From Glandiceps talaboti (lineage: Eukaryota; Hemichordata; Enteropneusta; Spengelidae): a stretch of DNA of 64,000 bases. The notes under the pieces are model-generated. The model had not been told where the DNA came from and ran no database searches. It worked only from the letters and a program-made list of their open reading frames with translations. Position 1 is the stretch's first letter, and every line of letters starts with the position of its first letter. The DNA lies in NCBI RefSeq assembly GCF_964340395.1, contig NC_135560.1:248001-312000 (forward strand). The letters run 5' to 3'. The translations under genes and the position numbers were made by a program. Positions 21,930 to 36,166 of the stretch are shown piece by piece.

Positions 21930-24900
21930 TACAGTATAAACTTATTGATGGAATGAAATAAGTTAGTTAGATTCTAATATTTACTCTTAAAGTTGCCACT
22001 ACTCAATTTAACCTTTTTCAAAAGATATTACCACGGATAATATAATTCTGTTCATCTCCAATATTTCTTCATTCTGCTACAATCTACTTGTGACATAAGG
22101 TTGTCATTACTTGTCGTGTGCTTAGTACTGACAAAAGAACTTTTTGATTACTTATACATTCCATTGCAGATGGGAAGAAATATTGTGCAACAAAATTTAA
22201 TGACCATTCTCAGTAATTATACAATTCCAAAATCTTCACTTACTTCTTCCACTTCTTGATTGGCTGTCTGGTGTTCATCTGCCATCTGTGTTCGTGTCAT
22301 CTTCTGTGACCTTGAGTTCCATCCTGAAAGGAATGAATCAAACAATACAGTATAAACTTATTGATGGAATGAAATAAGAGTTAGTTAGATTCTAATATTT
22401 ACTCTTAAAGTTGCCACTACTCAATTTAACTTTTTTGAAAAGATATTACCACGGATAATACAATTCTGTTCATCTCTAATATTTCTGCATTCTGCTACAA
22501 TCTACTTGTGACATAAGGTTGTCATTACTTGTCGTGTGCTTAGTACTGACAAAAGAACTTTTTGATTACTTATACTTTCCATTGCAGATGGGAAGAAATA
22601 TTGGGCAACAAAATTTAATGACCATTCTAAGTAATTCTGCAATTCCAAAATCTTCACTTACTTCTTCCACTTCTTGATTGGCTGTCTGGTGTTCATCTGC
22701 CATCTGTGTTCGTGTCATCTTCCGTGACCTTGAGTTCCATCCTGAAAGGAATGAATCAAACAATACAGTATAAACTTATTGATGGAATGAAATAACAGTT
22801 ATTTAGATTCTAATATTTACTCTTAAAGTTGCCACTACTCAATTTAACCTTTTTGAAAAGATATTACCACGGTTAATACAATTCTGTTCATCTCCAAAAT
22901 ATTTCTTCATTCTGCTACAATCTACTTGTGACATAAGGTTGTCATTACTTGTCGTGTGCTTAGTACTGACAAAAGAACTTTTTGATAACTTATACTTTCC
23001 ATTGCAGATAGTAAGAAATATTGGGCAACAAAATTTAATGACCATTCTCAGTAATTATACAATTCCAAAATCTTCACTTACTTCTTCCACTTCTTGATTG
23101 GCTGTCTGGTGTTCATCTGCCATCTGTGTTCGTGTCATCTTCCGTGACCTTGAGTTCCATCCTGAAAGGAATGAATCAAACAATACAGTATAAACTTATT
23201 GATGGAATGAAATAACAGTAGATTCTAATATTTACTCTTAAAGTTGCCACTACTCAATTTAACCTTTTTCAAAAGATATTACCACGGATAATGCAATTCT
23301 GTTCATCTCCAAAATATGTCTTCATTCTGCTACAATCTACTTGTGACATAAGGTTGTCATTACTTGTCGTGTGCTTAGTACTGACAAAAGAACTTTTAGA
23401 TAACTTATACTTTCCATTGCAGATGGGAATAAATATTCGGTAAAAAAATGTAATGACCATTCTCAGTAATTATACAATTCCAAAATCTTCACTTACTTCT
23501 TCCACTTCTTGATTGGCTGTCTGGTGTTCATCTGCCATCTGTGTTCGTGTCATCTTCCGTGACCTTGAGTTCCATCCTGAAAGGAATGAATCAAACAATA
23601 CAGTATAAACTTATTGATGGAATGAAATAACAGTTATTTAGATTCTAATATTTACTCTTAAAGTTGCCACTACTCAATTTAACCTTTTTGAAAAGATATT
23701 ACCACGGTTAATACAATTCTGTTCATCTCCAAAATATTTCTTCATTCTGCTACAATCTACTTGTGACATAAGGTTGTCATTACTTGTCGTGTGCTTAGTA
23801 CTGACAAAAGAACTTTTTGATAACTTATACTTTCCATTGCAGATAGTAAGAAATATTGGGCAACAAAATTTAATGACCATTCTCAGTAATTATACAATTC
23901 CAAAATCTTCACTTACTTCTTCCACTTCTTGATTGGCTGTCTGGTGTTCATCTGCCATCTGTGTTCGTGTCATCTTCCGTGACCTTGAGTTCCATCCTGA
24001 AAGGAATGAATCAAACAATACAGTATAAACTTATTGATGGAATGAAATAACAGCATTCTAATATTTGCTCTTACAAGTTGCAACTACTCACTTTAACCTT
24101 TTTGAAAAGATATTACCACGGATAATACAATTCTGTTCATCTCCAATATTTCTTCATTCTGCTATAATCTACTTGTGACATAAGGTTGTCATTACTTGTC
24201 GTGTGCTTAGTAATGACAAAAGAACTTTTAGATAACTTATACTTTCCATTGCAGATGGGAAGAAATATTGGGCAACAAAATTTAATGACCATTCTCAGTA
24301 ATTATACAATTCCAAAATCTTCACTTACTTCTTCCACTTCTTGATTGGCTGTCTGGTGTTCATCTACCATCTGTGTTTGTGTCATCTTCCGTGACTTTGA
24401 GTTCCATCCTGAAAGGAATGAATCAAACAATACAGTATAAACTTATTGATGGAATGAAATAACAGTATTCTAATATTTACTCTTAAAGTTGCTACTACTC
24501 AATTTAACCTTTTTGAAAAGATATTACCACGAATAATAAAATTCTATTCATCTCCAAAATATTTCTTCATTCTGCTACAATCTACTTGTGACATAAGGTT
24601 GTCATTACTTGTCATGTGGTTAGTACTGACAAAAGAACTTTTAGATAACTTATACTTTCCATTGCAGATGGGAAGAAATATTGGGCAACAAAATTTAATG
24701 ACCATTCTAAGTAATTATACAATTCCAAAATCTTCACTTACTTCTTCCACTTCTTGATTGGCTGTCTGGTGTTCATCTGCCATCTGTGTTCGTGTCATCT
24801 TCCGTGACCTTGAGTTCCATCCTGAAAGGAATGAATCAAACAATACAGTATAAACTTATTGATGGAATGAAATAACAGCATTCTAATATTTGCTCTTACA

Positions 24901-27900
24901 AGTTGCAACTACTCACTTTAACCTTTTTGAAAAGATATTACCACGGATAATACAATTCTGTTCATCTCCAATATTTCTTCATTCTGCTATAATCTACTTG
25001 TGACATAAGGTTGTCATTACTTGTCGTGTGCTTAGTAATGACAAAAGAACTTTTAGATAACTTATACTTTCCATTGCAGATGGGAAGAAATATTGGGCAA
25101 CAAAATTTAATGACCATTCTCAGTAATTATACAATTCCAAAATCTTCACTTACTTCTTCCACTTCTTGATTGGCTGTCTGGTGTTCATCTACCATCTGTG
25201 TTTGTGTCATCTTCCGTGACTTTGAGTTCCATCCTGAAAGGAATGAATCAAACAATACAGTATAAACTTATTGATGGAATGAAATAACAGTATTCTAATA
25301 TTTACTCTTAAAGTTGCTACTACTCAATTTAACCTTTTTGAAAAGATATTACCACGAATAATAAAATTCTATTCATCTCCAAAATATTTCTTCATTCTGC
25401 TACAATCTACTTGTGACATAAGGTTGTCATTACTTGTCATGTGGTTAGTACTGACAAAAGAACTTTTAGATAACTTATACTTTCCATTGCAGATGGGAAG
25501 AAATATTGGGCAACAAAATTTAATGACCATTCTAAGTAATTATACAATTCCAAAATCTTCACTTACTTCTTCCACTTCTTGATTGGCTGTCTGGTGTTCA
25601 TCTGCCATCTGTGTTCGTGTCATCTTCCGTGACCTTGAGTTCCATCCTGAAAGGAATGAATCAAACAATACAGTATAAACTTATTGATGGAATGAAATAA
25701 CAGTTATTTAGATTCTAATATTTACTCTTAAAGTTGCCACTACTCAATTTAACCTTTTTGAAAAGATATTACCACGGTTAATACAATTCTGTTCATCTCC
25801 AAAATATTTCTTCATTCTGCTACAATCTACTTGTGACATAAGGTTGTCATTACTTGTCGTGTGCTTAGTACTGACAAAAGAACTTTTTGATAACTTATAC
25901 TTTCCATTGCAGATAGTAAGAAATATTGGGCAACAAAATTTAACGACCATTCTCAGTAATTATACAATTCCAAAATCTTCACTTACTTCTTCCACTTCTT
26001 GATTGGCTGTCTGGTGTTCATCTCCCATCTGTGTTCGTGTCATCTTCCGTGACCTTGAGTTCCATCCTGAAAGGAATGAATCAAACAATACAGTATAAAC
26101 TTATTGATGGAATGAAATAACAGTATTCTAATATTTACTCTTAAAGTTGCTACTACTCAATTTAACCTTTTTGAAAAGATATTACCACGAATAATAAAAT
26201 TCTATTCATCTCCAAAATATTTCTTCATTCTGCTACAATCTACTTGTGACATAAGGTTGTCATTACTTGTCGTGTGCTTAGTACTGACAAAAGAACTTTT
26301 TGATAACTTATACTTTCCATTGCAGATAGTAAGAAATATTGGGCAACAAAATTTAATGACCATTCTCAGTAATTATACAATTCCAAAATCTTCACTTACT
26401 TCTTCCACTTCTTGATTGGCTGTCTGGTGTTCATCTGCCATCTGTGTTCGTGTCATCTTCCGTGACCTTGAGTTCCATCCTGAAAGGAATGAATCAAACA
26501 ATACAGTATAAACTTATTGATGGAATGAAATAACAGTTAGTTAGATTTTAATATTTACTCTTAAAGTTGCCACTACTCAATTTAACCTTTTTGAAAAAAT
26601 ATTACCACGGATAATATAATTCTGTTCATCTCCAATATTTCTTCATTCTGCTACAATCTACTTGTGACATAAGGTTGTCATTACTTGTCGTGTGCTTAGT
26701 ACTGACAAAAGAACTTTTTGATTACTTATACTTTCCATTGCAGATGGGAAGAAATATTGGGCAACAAAATTTAATGACCATTCTCAGTAATTATACAATT
26801 CCAAAATCTTCACTTACTTCTTCCACTTCTTGATTGGCTGTCTGGTGTTCATCTGCCATCTGTGTTCGTGTCATCTTCCGTGACCTTGAGTTCCATCCTG
26901 AAAGGAATGAATCAAACAATACAGTATAAACTTATTGATGGAATGAAATAACAGTTATTTAGATTCTAATATTTACTCTTAAAGTTGCCACTACTCAATT
27001 TAACCTTTTTGAAAAGATATTACCACGGATAATACAATTCTGTTCATCTCCAATATTTCTTCATTCTGCTACAATCTACTCGTGACATAAGGTTGTCATT
27101 ACTTGTCGTGTGCTTAGTACTGACAAAAGAACTTTTTGATAACTTATACTTTCCATTGCAGATGGGAAGAATTATTGGGCAACAAAATTTAACGACCATT
27201 CTCAGTAATTATACAATTCCAAAATCTTCACTTACTTCTTCCACTTCTTGATTGGCTGTCTGGTGTTCATCTGCCATCTGTGTTCGTGTCATCTTCCGTG
27301 ACCTTGAGTTCCATCCTGAAAGGAATGAATCAAACAATACAGTATAAACTTATTGATGGAATGAAATAACAGTTATTTAGATTCTAATATTTACTCTTAA
27401 AGTTGCCACTACTCAATTTAACCTTTTTGAAAAGATATTACCACGGTTAATACAATTCTGTTCATCTCCAAAATATTTCTTCATTCTGCTACAATCTACT
27501 TGTGACATAAGGTTGTCATTACTTGTCGTGTGCTTAGTACTGACAAAAGAACTTTTTGATAACTTATACTTTCCATTGCAGATAGTAAGAAATATTGGGC
27601 AACAAAATTTAATGACCATTCTCAGTAATTCTACAATTCCAAAATCTTCACTTACTTCTTCCACTTCTTGATTGGCTGTCTGGTTTTCATCTGCCATCTG
27701 TGTTCGTGTCATCTTCCGTGACCTTGAGTTCCATCCTGAAAGGAATGAATCAAACAATACAGTATAAACTTATTGATGGAATGAAATAAGTTAGTTAGAT
27801 TCTAATATTTACTCTTAAAGTTGCCACTACTCAATTTAACCTTTTTCAAAAGATATTACCACGGATAATATAATTCTGTTCATCTCCAATATTTCTTCAT

Positions 27901-30330
27901 TCTGCTACAATCTACTTGTGACATAAGGTTGTCATTACTTGTCGTGTGCTTAGTACTGACAAAAGAACTTTTTGATTACTTATACATTCCATTGCAGATG
28001 GGAAGAAATATTGTGCAACAAAATTTAATGACCATTCTCAGTAATTATACAATTCCAAAATCTTCACTTACTTCTTCCACTTCTTGATTGGCTGTCTGGT
28101 GTTCATCTGCCATCTGTGTTCGTGTCATCTTCTGTGACCTTGAGTTCCATCCTGAAAGGAATGAATCAAACAATACAGTATAAACTTATTGATGGAATGA
28201 AATAAGAGTTAGTTAGATTCTAATATTTACTCTTAAAGTTGCCACTACTCAATTTAACTTTTTTGAAAAGATATTACCACGGATAATACAATTCTGTTCA
28301 TCTCTAATATTTCTGCATTCTGCTACAATCTACTTGTGACATAAGGTTGTCATTACTTGTCGTGTGCTTAGTACTGACAAAAGAACTTTTTGATTACTTA
28401 TACTTTCCATTGCAGATGGGAAGAAATATTGGGCAACAAAATTTAATGACCATTCTAAGTAATTCTGCAATTCCAAAATCTTCACTTACTTCTTCCACTT
28501 CTTGATTGGCTGTCTGGTGTTCATCTGCCATCTGTGTTCGTGTCATCTTCCGTGACCTTGAGTTCCATCCTGAAAGGAATGAATCAAACAATACAGTATA
28601 AACTTATTGATGGAATGAAATAACAGTTATTTAGATTCTAATATTTACTCTTAAAGTTGCCACTACTCAATTTAACCTTTTTGAAAAGATATTACCACGG
28701 TTAATACAATTCTGTTCATCTCCAAAATATTTCTTCATTCTGCTACAATCTACTTGTGACATAAGGTTGTCATTACTTGTCGTGTGCTTAGTACTGACAA
28801 AAGAACTTTTTGATAACTTATACTTTCCATTGCAGATAGTAAGAAATATTGGGCAACAAAATTTAATGACCATTCTCAGTAATTATACAATTCCAAAATC
28901 TTCACTTACTTCTTCCACTTCTTGATTGGCTGTCTGGTGTTCATCTGCCATCTGTGTTCGTGTCATCTTCCGTGACCTTGAGTTCCATCCTGAAAGGAAT
29001 GAATCAAACAATACAGTATAAACTTATTGATGGAATGAAATAACAGTAAATTCTAATATTTACTCTTAAAGTTGCCACTACTCAATTTAACCTTTTTCAA
29101 AAGATATTACCACGGATAATGCAATTCTGTTCATCTCCAAAATATGTCTTCATTCTGCTACAATCTACTTGTGACATAAGGTTGTCATTACTTGTCGTGT
29201 GCTTAGTACTGACAAAAGAACTTTTAGATAACTTATACTTTCCATTGCAGATGGGAATAAATATTCGGTAAAAAAATTTAATGACCATTCTCAGTAATTA
29301 TACAATTCCAAAATCTTCACTTACTTCTTCCACTTCTTGATTGGCTGTCTGGTGTTCATCTGCCATCTGTGTTCGTGTCATCTTCCGTGACCTTGAGTTC
29401 CATCCTGAAAGGAATGAATCAAACAATACAGTATAAACTTATTGATGGAATGAAATAACAGTAGATTCTAATATTTACTCTTAAAGTTGCCACTACTCAA
29501 TTTAACCTTTTTCAAAAGATATTACCACGGATAATGCAATTCTGTTCATCTCCAAAATATGTCTTCATTCTGCTACAATCTACTTGTGACATAAGGTTGT
29601 CATTACTTGTCGTGTGCTTAGTACTGACAAAAGAACTTTTAGATAACTTATACTTTCCATTGCAGATGGGAATAAATATTCGGTAAAAAAATTTAATGAC
29701 CATTCTCAGTAATTATACAATTCCAAAATCTTCACTTACTTCTTCCACTTCTTGATTGGCTGTCTGGTGTTCATCTGCCATCTGTGTTCGTGTCATCTTC
29801 CGTGACCTTGAGTTCCATCCTGAAAGGAATGAATCAAACAATACAGTATAAACTTATTGATGGAATGAAATAACAGTTATTTAGATTCTAATATTTACTC
29901 TTAAAGTTGCCACTACTCAATTTAACCTTTTTGAAAAGATATTACCACGGTTAATACAATTCTGTTCATCTCCAAAATATTTCTTCATTCTGCTACAATC
30001 TACTTGTGACATAAGGTTGTCATTACTTGTCGTGTGCTTAGTACTGACAAAAGAACTTTTTGATAACTTATACTTTCCATTGCAGATAGTAAGAAATATT
30101 GGGCAACAAAATTTAATGACCATTCTCAGTAATTATACAATTCCAAAATCTTCACTTACTTCTTCCACTTCTTGATTGGCTGTCTGGTGTTCATCTGCCA
30201 TCTGTGTTCGTGTCATCTTCCGTGACCTTGAGTTCCATCCTGAAAGGAATGAATCAAACAATACAGTATAAACTTATTGATGGAATGAAATAACAGCATT
30301 CTAATATTTGCTCTTACAAGTTGCAACTAC
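21585..30330 (-). repeat. Array block 5: segment repeated 14 units (5,828 bp) away
   Basis: Anchors 21585, 22003, 22421, 22839, 23254, 23674, 24088, 24499, 24913, 25324, 25744, 26157, 26577, 26995, 27413, 27831, 28249, 28667, 29082, 29497, 29917. The five anchors 21585-23254 recur at 27413-29082, each displaced by exactly 5,828. Rare markers are shared, such as ggttttcatctg, taattctgcaattcc and ctctaatatttctgc. Nested inside is a 2-mer duplication: 24088/24499 recur at 24913/25324, 825 bp away, with the private ctgctataatc. Confidence 0.85.
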
Positions 30331-33300
30331 TCACTTTAACCTTTTTGAAAAGATATTACCACGGATAATACAATTCTGTTCATCTCCAATATTTCTTCAT
30401 TCTGCTATAATCTACTTGTGACATAAGGTTGTCATTACTTGTCGTGTGCTTAGTAATGACAAAAGAACTTTTAGATAACTTATACTTTCCATTGCAGATG
30501 GGAAGAAATATTGGGCAACAAAATTTAATGACCATTCTCAGTAATTATACAATTCCAAAATCTTCACTTACTTCTTCCACTTCTTGATTGGCTGTCTGGT
30601 GTTCATCTACCATCTGTGTTTGTGTCATCTTCCGTGACTTTGAGTTCCATCCTGAAAGGAATGAATCAAACAATACAGTATAAACTTATTGATGGAATGA
30701 AATAACAGTTATTTAGATTCTAATATTTACTCTTAAAGTTGCCACTACTCAATTTAACCTTTTTGAAAAGATATTACCACGGTTAATACAATTCTGTTCA
30801 TCTCCAAAATATTTCTTCATTCTGCTACAATCTACTTGTGACATAAGGTTGTCATTACTTGTCGTGTGCTTAGTACTGACAAAAGAACTTTTTGATAACT
30901 TATACTTTCCATTGCAGATAGTAAGAAATATTGGGCAACAAAATTTAATGACCATTCTCAGTAATTATACAATTCCAAAATCTTCACTTACTTCTTCCAC
31001 TTCTTGATTGGCTGTCTGGTGTTCATCTGCCATCTGTGTTCGTGTCATCTTCCGTGACCTTGAGTTCCATCCTGAAAGGAATGAATCAAACAATACAGTA
31101 TAAACTTATTGATGGAATGAAATAACAGTTATTTAGATTCTAATATTTACTCTTAAAGTTGCCACTACTCACTTGAACCTTTTTGAAAAGATATTACCAC
31201 GGATAATATAATTCTGTTCATCTCCAAAATATTTCTTCATTCTGCTACAATCTACTTGTGACATAAGGTAGTCATTACTTGTCGTGTGCTTAGTACTGAC
31301 AAAAGAACTTTTTGATAACTTATACTTTCCATTGCAGATGGGAATAAATATTGGGCAACAAAATTTAATGACCATTCTCAGTAATTATACAATTCCAAAA
31401 TCTTCACTTACTTCTTCCACTTCTTGATTGGCTGTCTGGTGTTCATCTGCCATCTGTGTTCGTGTCATCTTCCGTGACCTTGAGTTCCATCCTGAAAGGA
31501 ATGAATCAAACAATACAGTATAAACTTATTGATGGAATGAAATAACAGCATTCTAATATTTGCTCTTAAAGTTGCCACTACTCAATTTAACCTTTTTGAA
31601 AAGATATTACCACGGATAATACAATTCTGTTCATCTCTAAAATATTTCTTCATTCTGCTACAATCTACTTGTGACATAAGGTTGTCATTACTTGTCGTGT
31701 GCTTAGTAATGACAAAAGAACTTTTAGATAACTTATACTTTCCATTGCAGATGGGAAGAAATATTGGGCAACAAAATTTAATGACCATTCTCAGTAATTA
31801 TACAATTCCAAAATCTTCACTTACTTCTTCCACTTCTTGACTGGCTGTCTGGTGTTCATCTACCATCTGTGTTTGTGTCATCTTCCGTGACTTTGAGTTC
31901 CATCCTGAAAGGAATGAATCAAACAATACAGTATAAACTTATTGATGGAATGAAATAACAGTATTCTAATATTTACTCTTAAAGTTGCTACTACTCAATT
32001 TAACCTTTTTGAAAAGATATTACCACGAATAATAAAATTCTATTCATCTCCAAAATATTTCTTCATTCTGCTACAATCTACTTGTGACATAAGGTTGTCA
32101 TTACTTGTCATGTGGTTAGTACTGACAAAAGAACTTTTAGATAACTTATCCTTTCCATTGCAGATGGGAAGAAATATTGGGCAACAAAATTTAATGACCA
32201 TTCTAAGTAATTATACAATTCCAAAATCTTCACTTACTTCTTCCACTTCTTGATTGGCTGTCTGGTGTTCATCTGCCATCTGTGTTCGTGTCATCTTCCG
32301 TGACCTTGAGTTCCATCCTGAAAGGAATGAATCAAACAATACAGTATAAACTTATTGATGGAATGAAATAACAGTTATTTAGATTCTAATATTTACTCTT
32401 AAAGTTGCCACTACTCAATTTAACCTTTTTGAAAAGATATTACCACGGTTAATACAATTCTGTTCATCTCCAAAATATTTCTTCATTCTGCTACAATCTA
32501 CTTGTGACATAAGGTTGTCATTACTTGTCGTGTGCTTAGTACTGACAAAAGAACTTTTTGATAACTTATACTTTCCATTGCAGATAGTAAGAAATATTGG
32601 GCAACAAAATTTAATGACCATTCTCAGTAATTATACAATTCCAAAATCTTCACTTACTTCTTCCACTTCTTGATTGGCTGTCTGGTGTTCATCTGCCATC
32701 TGTGTTCGTGTCATCTTCCGTGACCTTGAGTTCCATCCTGAAAGGAATGAATCAAACAATACAGTATAAACTTATTGATGGAATGAAATAACAGTTAGTT
32801 AGATTTTAATATTTACTCTTAAAGTTGCCACTACTCAATTTAACCTTTTTGAAAAAATATTACCACGGATAATATAATTCTGTTCATCTCCAATATTTCT
32901 TCATTCTGCTACAATCTACTTGTGACATAAGGTTGTCATTACTTGTCGTGTGCTTAGTACTGACAAAAGAACTTTTTGATTACTTATACTTTCCATTGCA
33001 GATGGGAAGAAATATTGGGCAACAAAATTTAATGACCATTCTCAGTAATTATACAATTCCAAAATCTTCACTTACTTCTTCCACTTCTTGATTGGCTGTC
33101 TGGTGTTCATCTGCCATCTGTGTTCGTGTCATCTTCCGTGACCTTGAGTTCCATCCTGAAAGGAATGAATCAAACAATACAGTATAAACTTATTGATGGA
33201 ATGAAATAACAGTTATTTAGATTCTAATATTTACTCTTAAAGTTGCCACTACTCAATTTAACCTTTTTGAAAAGATATTACCACGGTTAATACAATTCTG

Positions 33301-36166
33301 TTCATCTCCAAAATATTTCTTCATTCTGCTACAATCTACTTGTGACATAAGGTTGTCATTACTTGTCGTGTGCTTAGTACTGACAAAAGAACTTTTTGAT
33401 AACTTATACTTTCCATTGCAGATAGTAAGAAATATTGGGCAACAAAATTTAATGACCATTCTCAGTAATTATACAATTCCAAAATCTTCACTTACTTCTT
33501 CCACTTCTTGATTGGCTGTCTGGTGTTCATCTGCCATCTGTGTTCGTGTCATCTTCCGTGACCTTGAGTTCCATCCTGAAAGGAATGAATCAAACAATAC
33601 AGTATAAACTTATTGATGGAATGAAATAACAGCATTCTAATATTTGCTCTTACAAGTTGCAACTACTCACTTTAACCTTTTTGAAAAGATATTACCACGG
33701 ATAATACAATTCTGTTCATCTCCAATATTTCTTCATTCTGCTATAATCTACTTGTGACATAAGGTTGTCATTACTTGTCGTGTGCTTAGTAATGACAAAA
33801 GAACTTTTAGATAAATTATACTTTCCATTGCAGATGGGAAGAAATATTGGGCAACAAAATTTAATGACCATTCTCAGTAATTATACAATTCCAAAATCTT
33901 CACTTACTTCTTCCACTTCTTGATTGGCTGTCTGGTGATCATCTACCATCTGTGTTTGTGTCATCTTCCGTGACTTTGAGTTCCATCCTGAAAGGAATGA
34001 ATCAAACAATACAGTATAAACTTATTGATGGAATGAAATAACAGTATTCTAATATTTACTCTTAAAGTTGCTACTACTCAATTTAACCTTTTTGAAAAGA
34101 TATTACCACGAATAATAAAATTCTATTCATCTCCAAAATATTTCTTCATTCTGCTACAATCTACTTGTGACATAAGGTTGTCATTACTTGTCATGTGGTT
34201 AGTACTGACAAAAGAACTTTTAGATAACTTATACTTTCCATTGCAGATGGGAAGAAATATTGGGCAACAAAATTTAATGACCATTCTAAGTAATTATACA
34301 ATTCCAAAATCTTCACTTACTTCTTCCACTTCTTGATTGGCTGTCTGGTGTTCATCTGCCATCTGTGTTCGTGTCATCTTCCGTGACCTTGAGTTCCATC
34401 CTGAAAGGAATGAATCAAACAATACAGTATAAACTTATTGATGGAATGAAATAACAGTTATTTAGATTCTAATATTTACTTAAAGTTGCCACTACTCAAT
34501 TTAACCTTTTTGAAAAGATATTACCACGGTTAATACAATTCTGTTCATCTCCAAAATATTTCTTCATTCTGCTACAATCTACTTGTGACATAAGGTTGTC
34601 ATTACTTGTCGTGTGCTTAGTACTGACAAAAGAACTTTTTGATAACTTATACTTTCCATTGCAGATAGTAAGAAATATTGGGCAACAAAATTTAATGACC
34701 ATTCTCAGTAATTATACAATTCCAAAATCTTCACTTACTTCTTCCACTTCTTGATTGGCTGTCTGGTGTTCATCTCCCATCTGTGTTCGTGTCATCTTCC
34801 GTGACCTTGAGTTCCATCCTGAAAGGAATGAATCAAACAATACAGTATAAACTTATTGATGGAATGAAATAACAGTATTCTAATATTTACTCTTAAAGTT
34901 GCTACTACTCAATTTAACCTTTTTGAAAAGATATTACCACGAATAATAAAATTCTATTCATCTCCAAAATATTTCTTCATTCTGCTACAATCTACTTGTG
35001 ACATAAGGTTGTCATTACTTGTCATGTGGTTAGTACTGACAAAAGAACTTTTAGATAACTTATACTTTCCATTGCAGATGGGAAGAAATATTGGGCAACA
35101 AAATTTAATGACCATTCTAAGTAATTATACAATTCCAAAATCTTCACTTACTTCTTCCACTTCTTGATTGGCTGTCTGGTGTTCATCTGCCATCTGTGTT
35201 CGTGTCATCTTCCGTGACCTTGAGTTCCATCCTGAAAGGAATGAATCAAACAATACAGTATAAACTTATTGATGGAATGAAATAACAGTTATTTAGATTC
35301 TAATATTTACTCTTAAAGTTGCCACTACTCAATTTAACCTTTTTGAAAAGATATTACCACGGTTAATACAATTCTGTTCATCTCCAAAATATTTCTTCAT
35401 TCTGCTACAATCTACTTGTGACATAAGGTTGTCATTACTTGTCGTGTGCTTAGTACTGACAAAAGAACTTTTTGATAACTTATACTTTCCATTGCAGATA
35501 GTAAGAAATATTGGGCAACAAAATTTAATGACCATTCTCAGTAATTATACAATTCCAAAATCTTCACTTACTTCTTCCACTTCTTGATTGGCTGTCTGGT
35601 GTTCATCTGCCATCTGTGTTCGTGTCATCTTCCGTGACCTTGAGTTCCATCCTGAAAGGAATGAATCAAACAATACAGTATAAACTTATTGATGGAATGA
35701 AATAACAGTTAGTTAGATTTTAATATTTACTCTTAAAGTTGCCACTACTCAATTTAACCTTTTTGAAAAAATATTACCACGGATAATATAATTCTGTTCA
35801 TCTCCAATATTTCTTCATTCTGCTACAATCTACTTGTGACATAAGGTTGTCATTACTTGTCGTGTGCTTAGTACTGACAAAAGAACTTTTTGATTACTTA
35901 TACTTTCCATTGCAGATGGGAAGAAATATTGGGCAACAAAATTTAATGACCATTCTCAGTAATTATACAATTCCAAAATCTTCACTTACTTCTTCCACTT
36001 CTTGATTGGCTGTCTGGTGTTCATCTGCCATCTGTGTTCGTGTCATCTTCCGTGACCTTGAGTTCCATCCTGAAAGGAATGAATCAAACAATACAGTATA
36101 AACTTATTGATGGAATGAAATAACAGTTATTTAGATTCTAATATTTACTCTTAAAGTTGCCACTAC
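30331..36166 (-). repeat. Array block 6: mixed subtypes, 2,914-bp repeat
   Basis: Anchors 30331, 30749, 31169, 31582, 31995, 32415, 32835, 33253, 33667, 34078, 34496, 34909, 35329, 35749. Units 32415, 32835 and 33253 recur at 35329, 35749 and 36167, all 2,914 bp away (seven units), although 36167 differs in some diagnostic bases. The last unit with the 2-nt exon B deletion is 35749. Confidence 0.75.
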
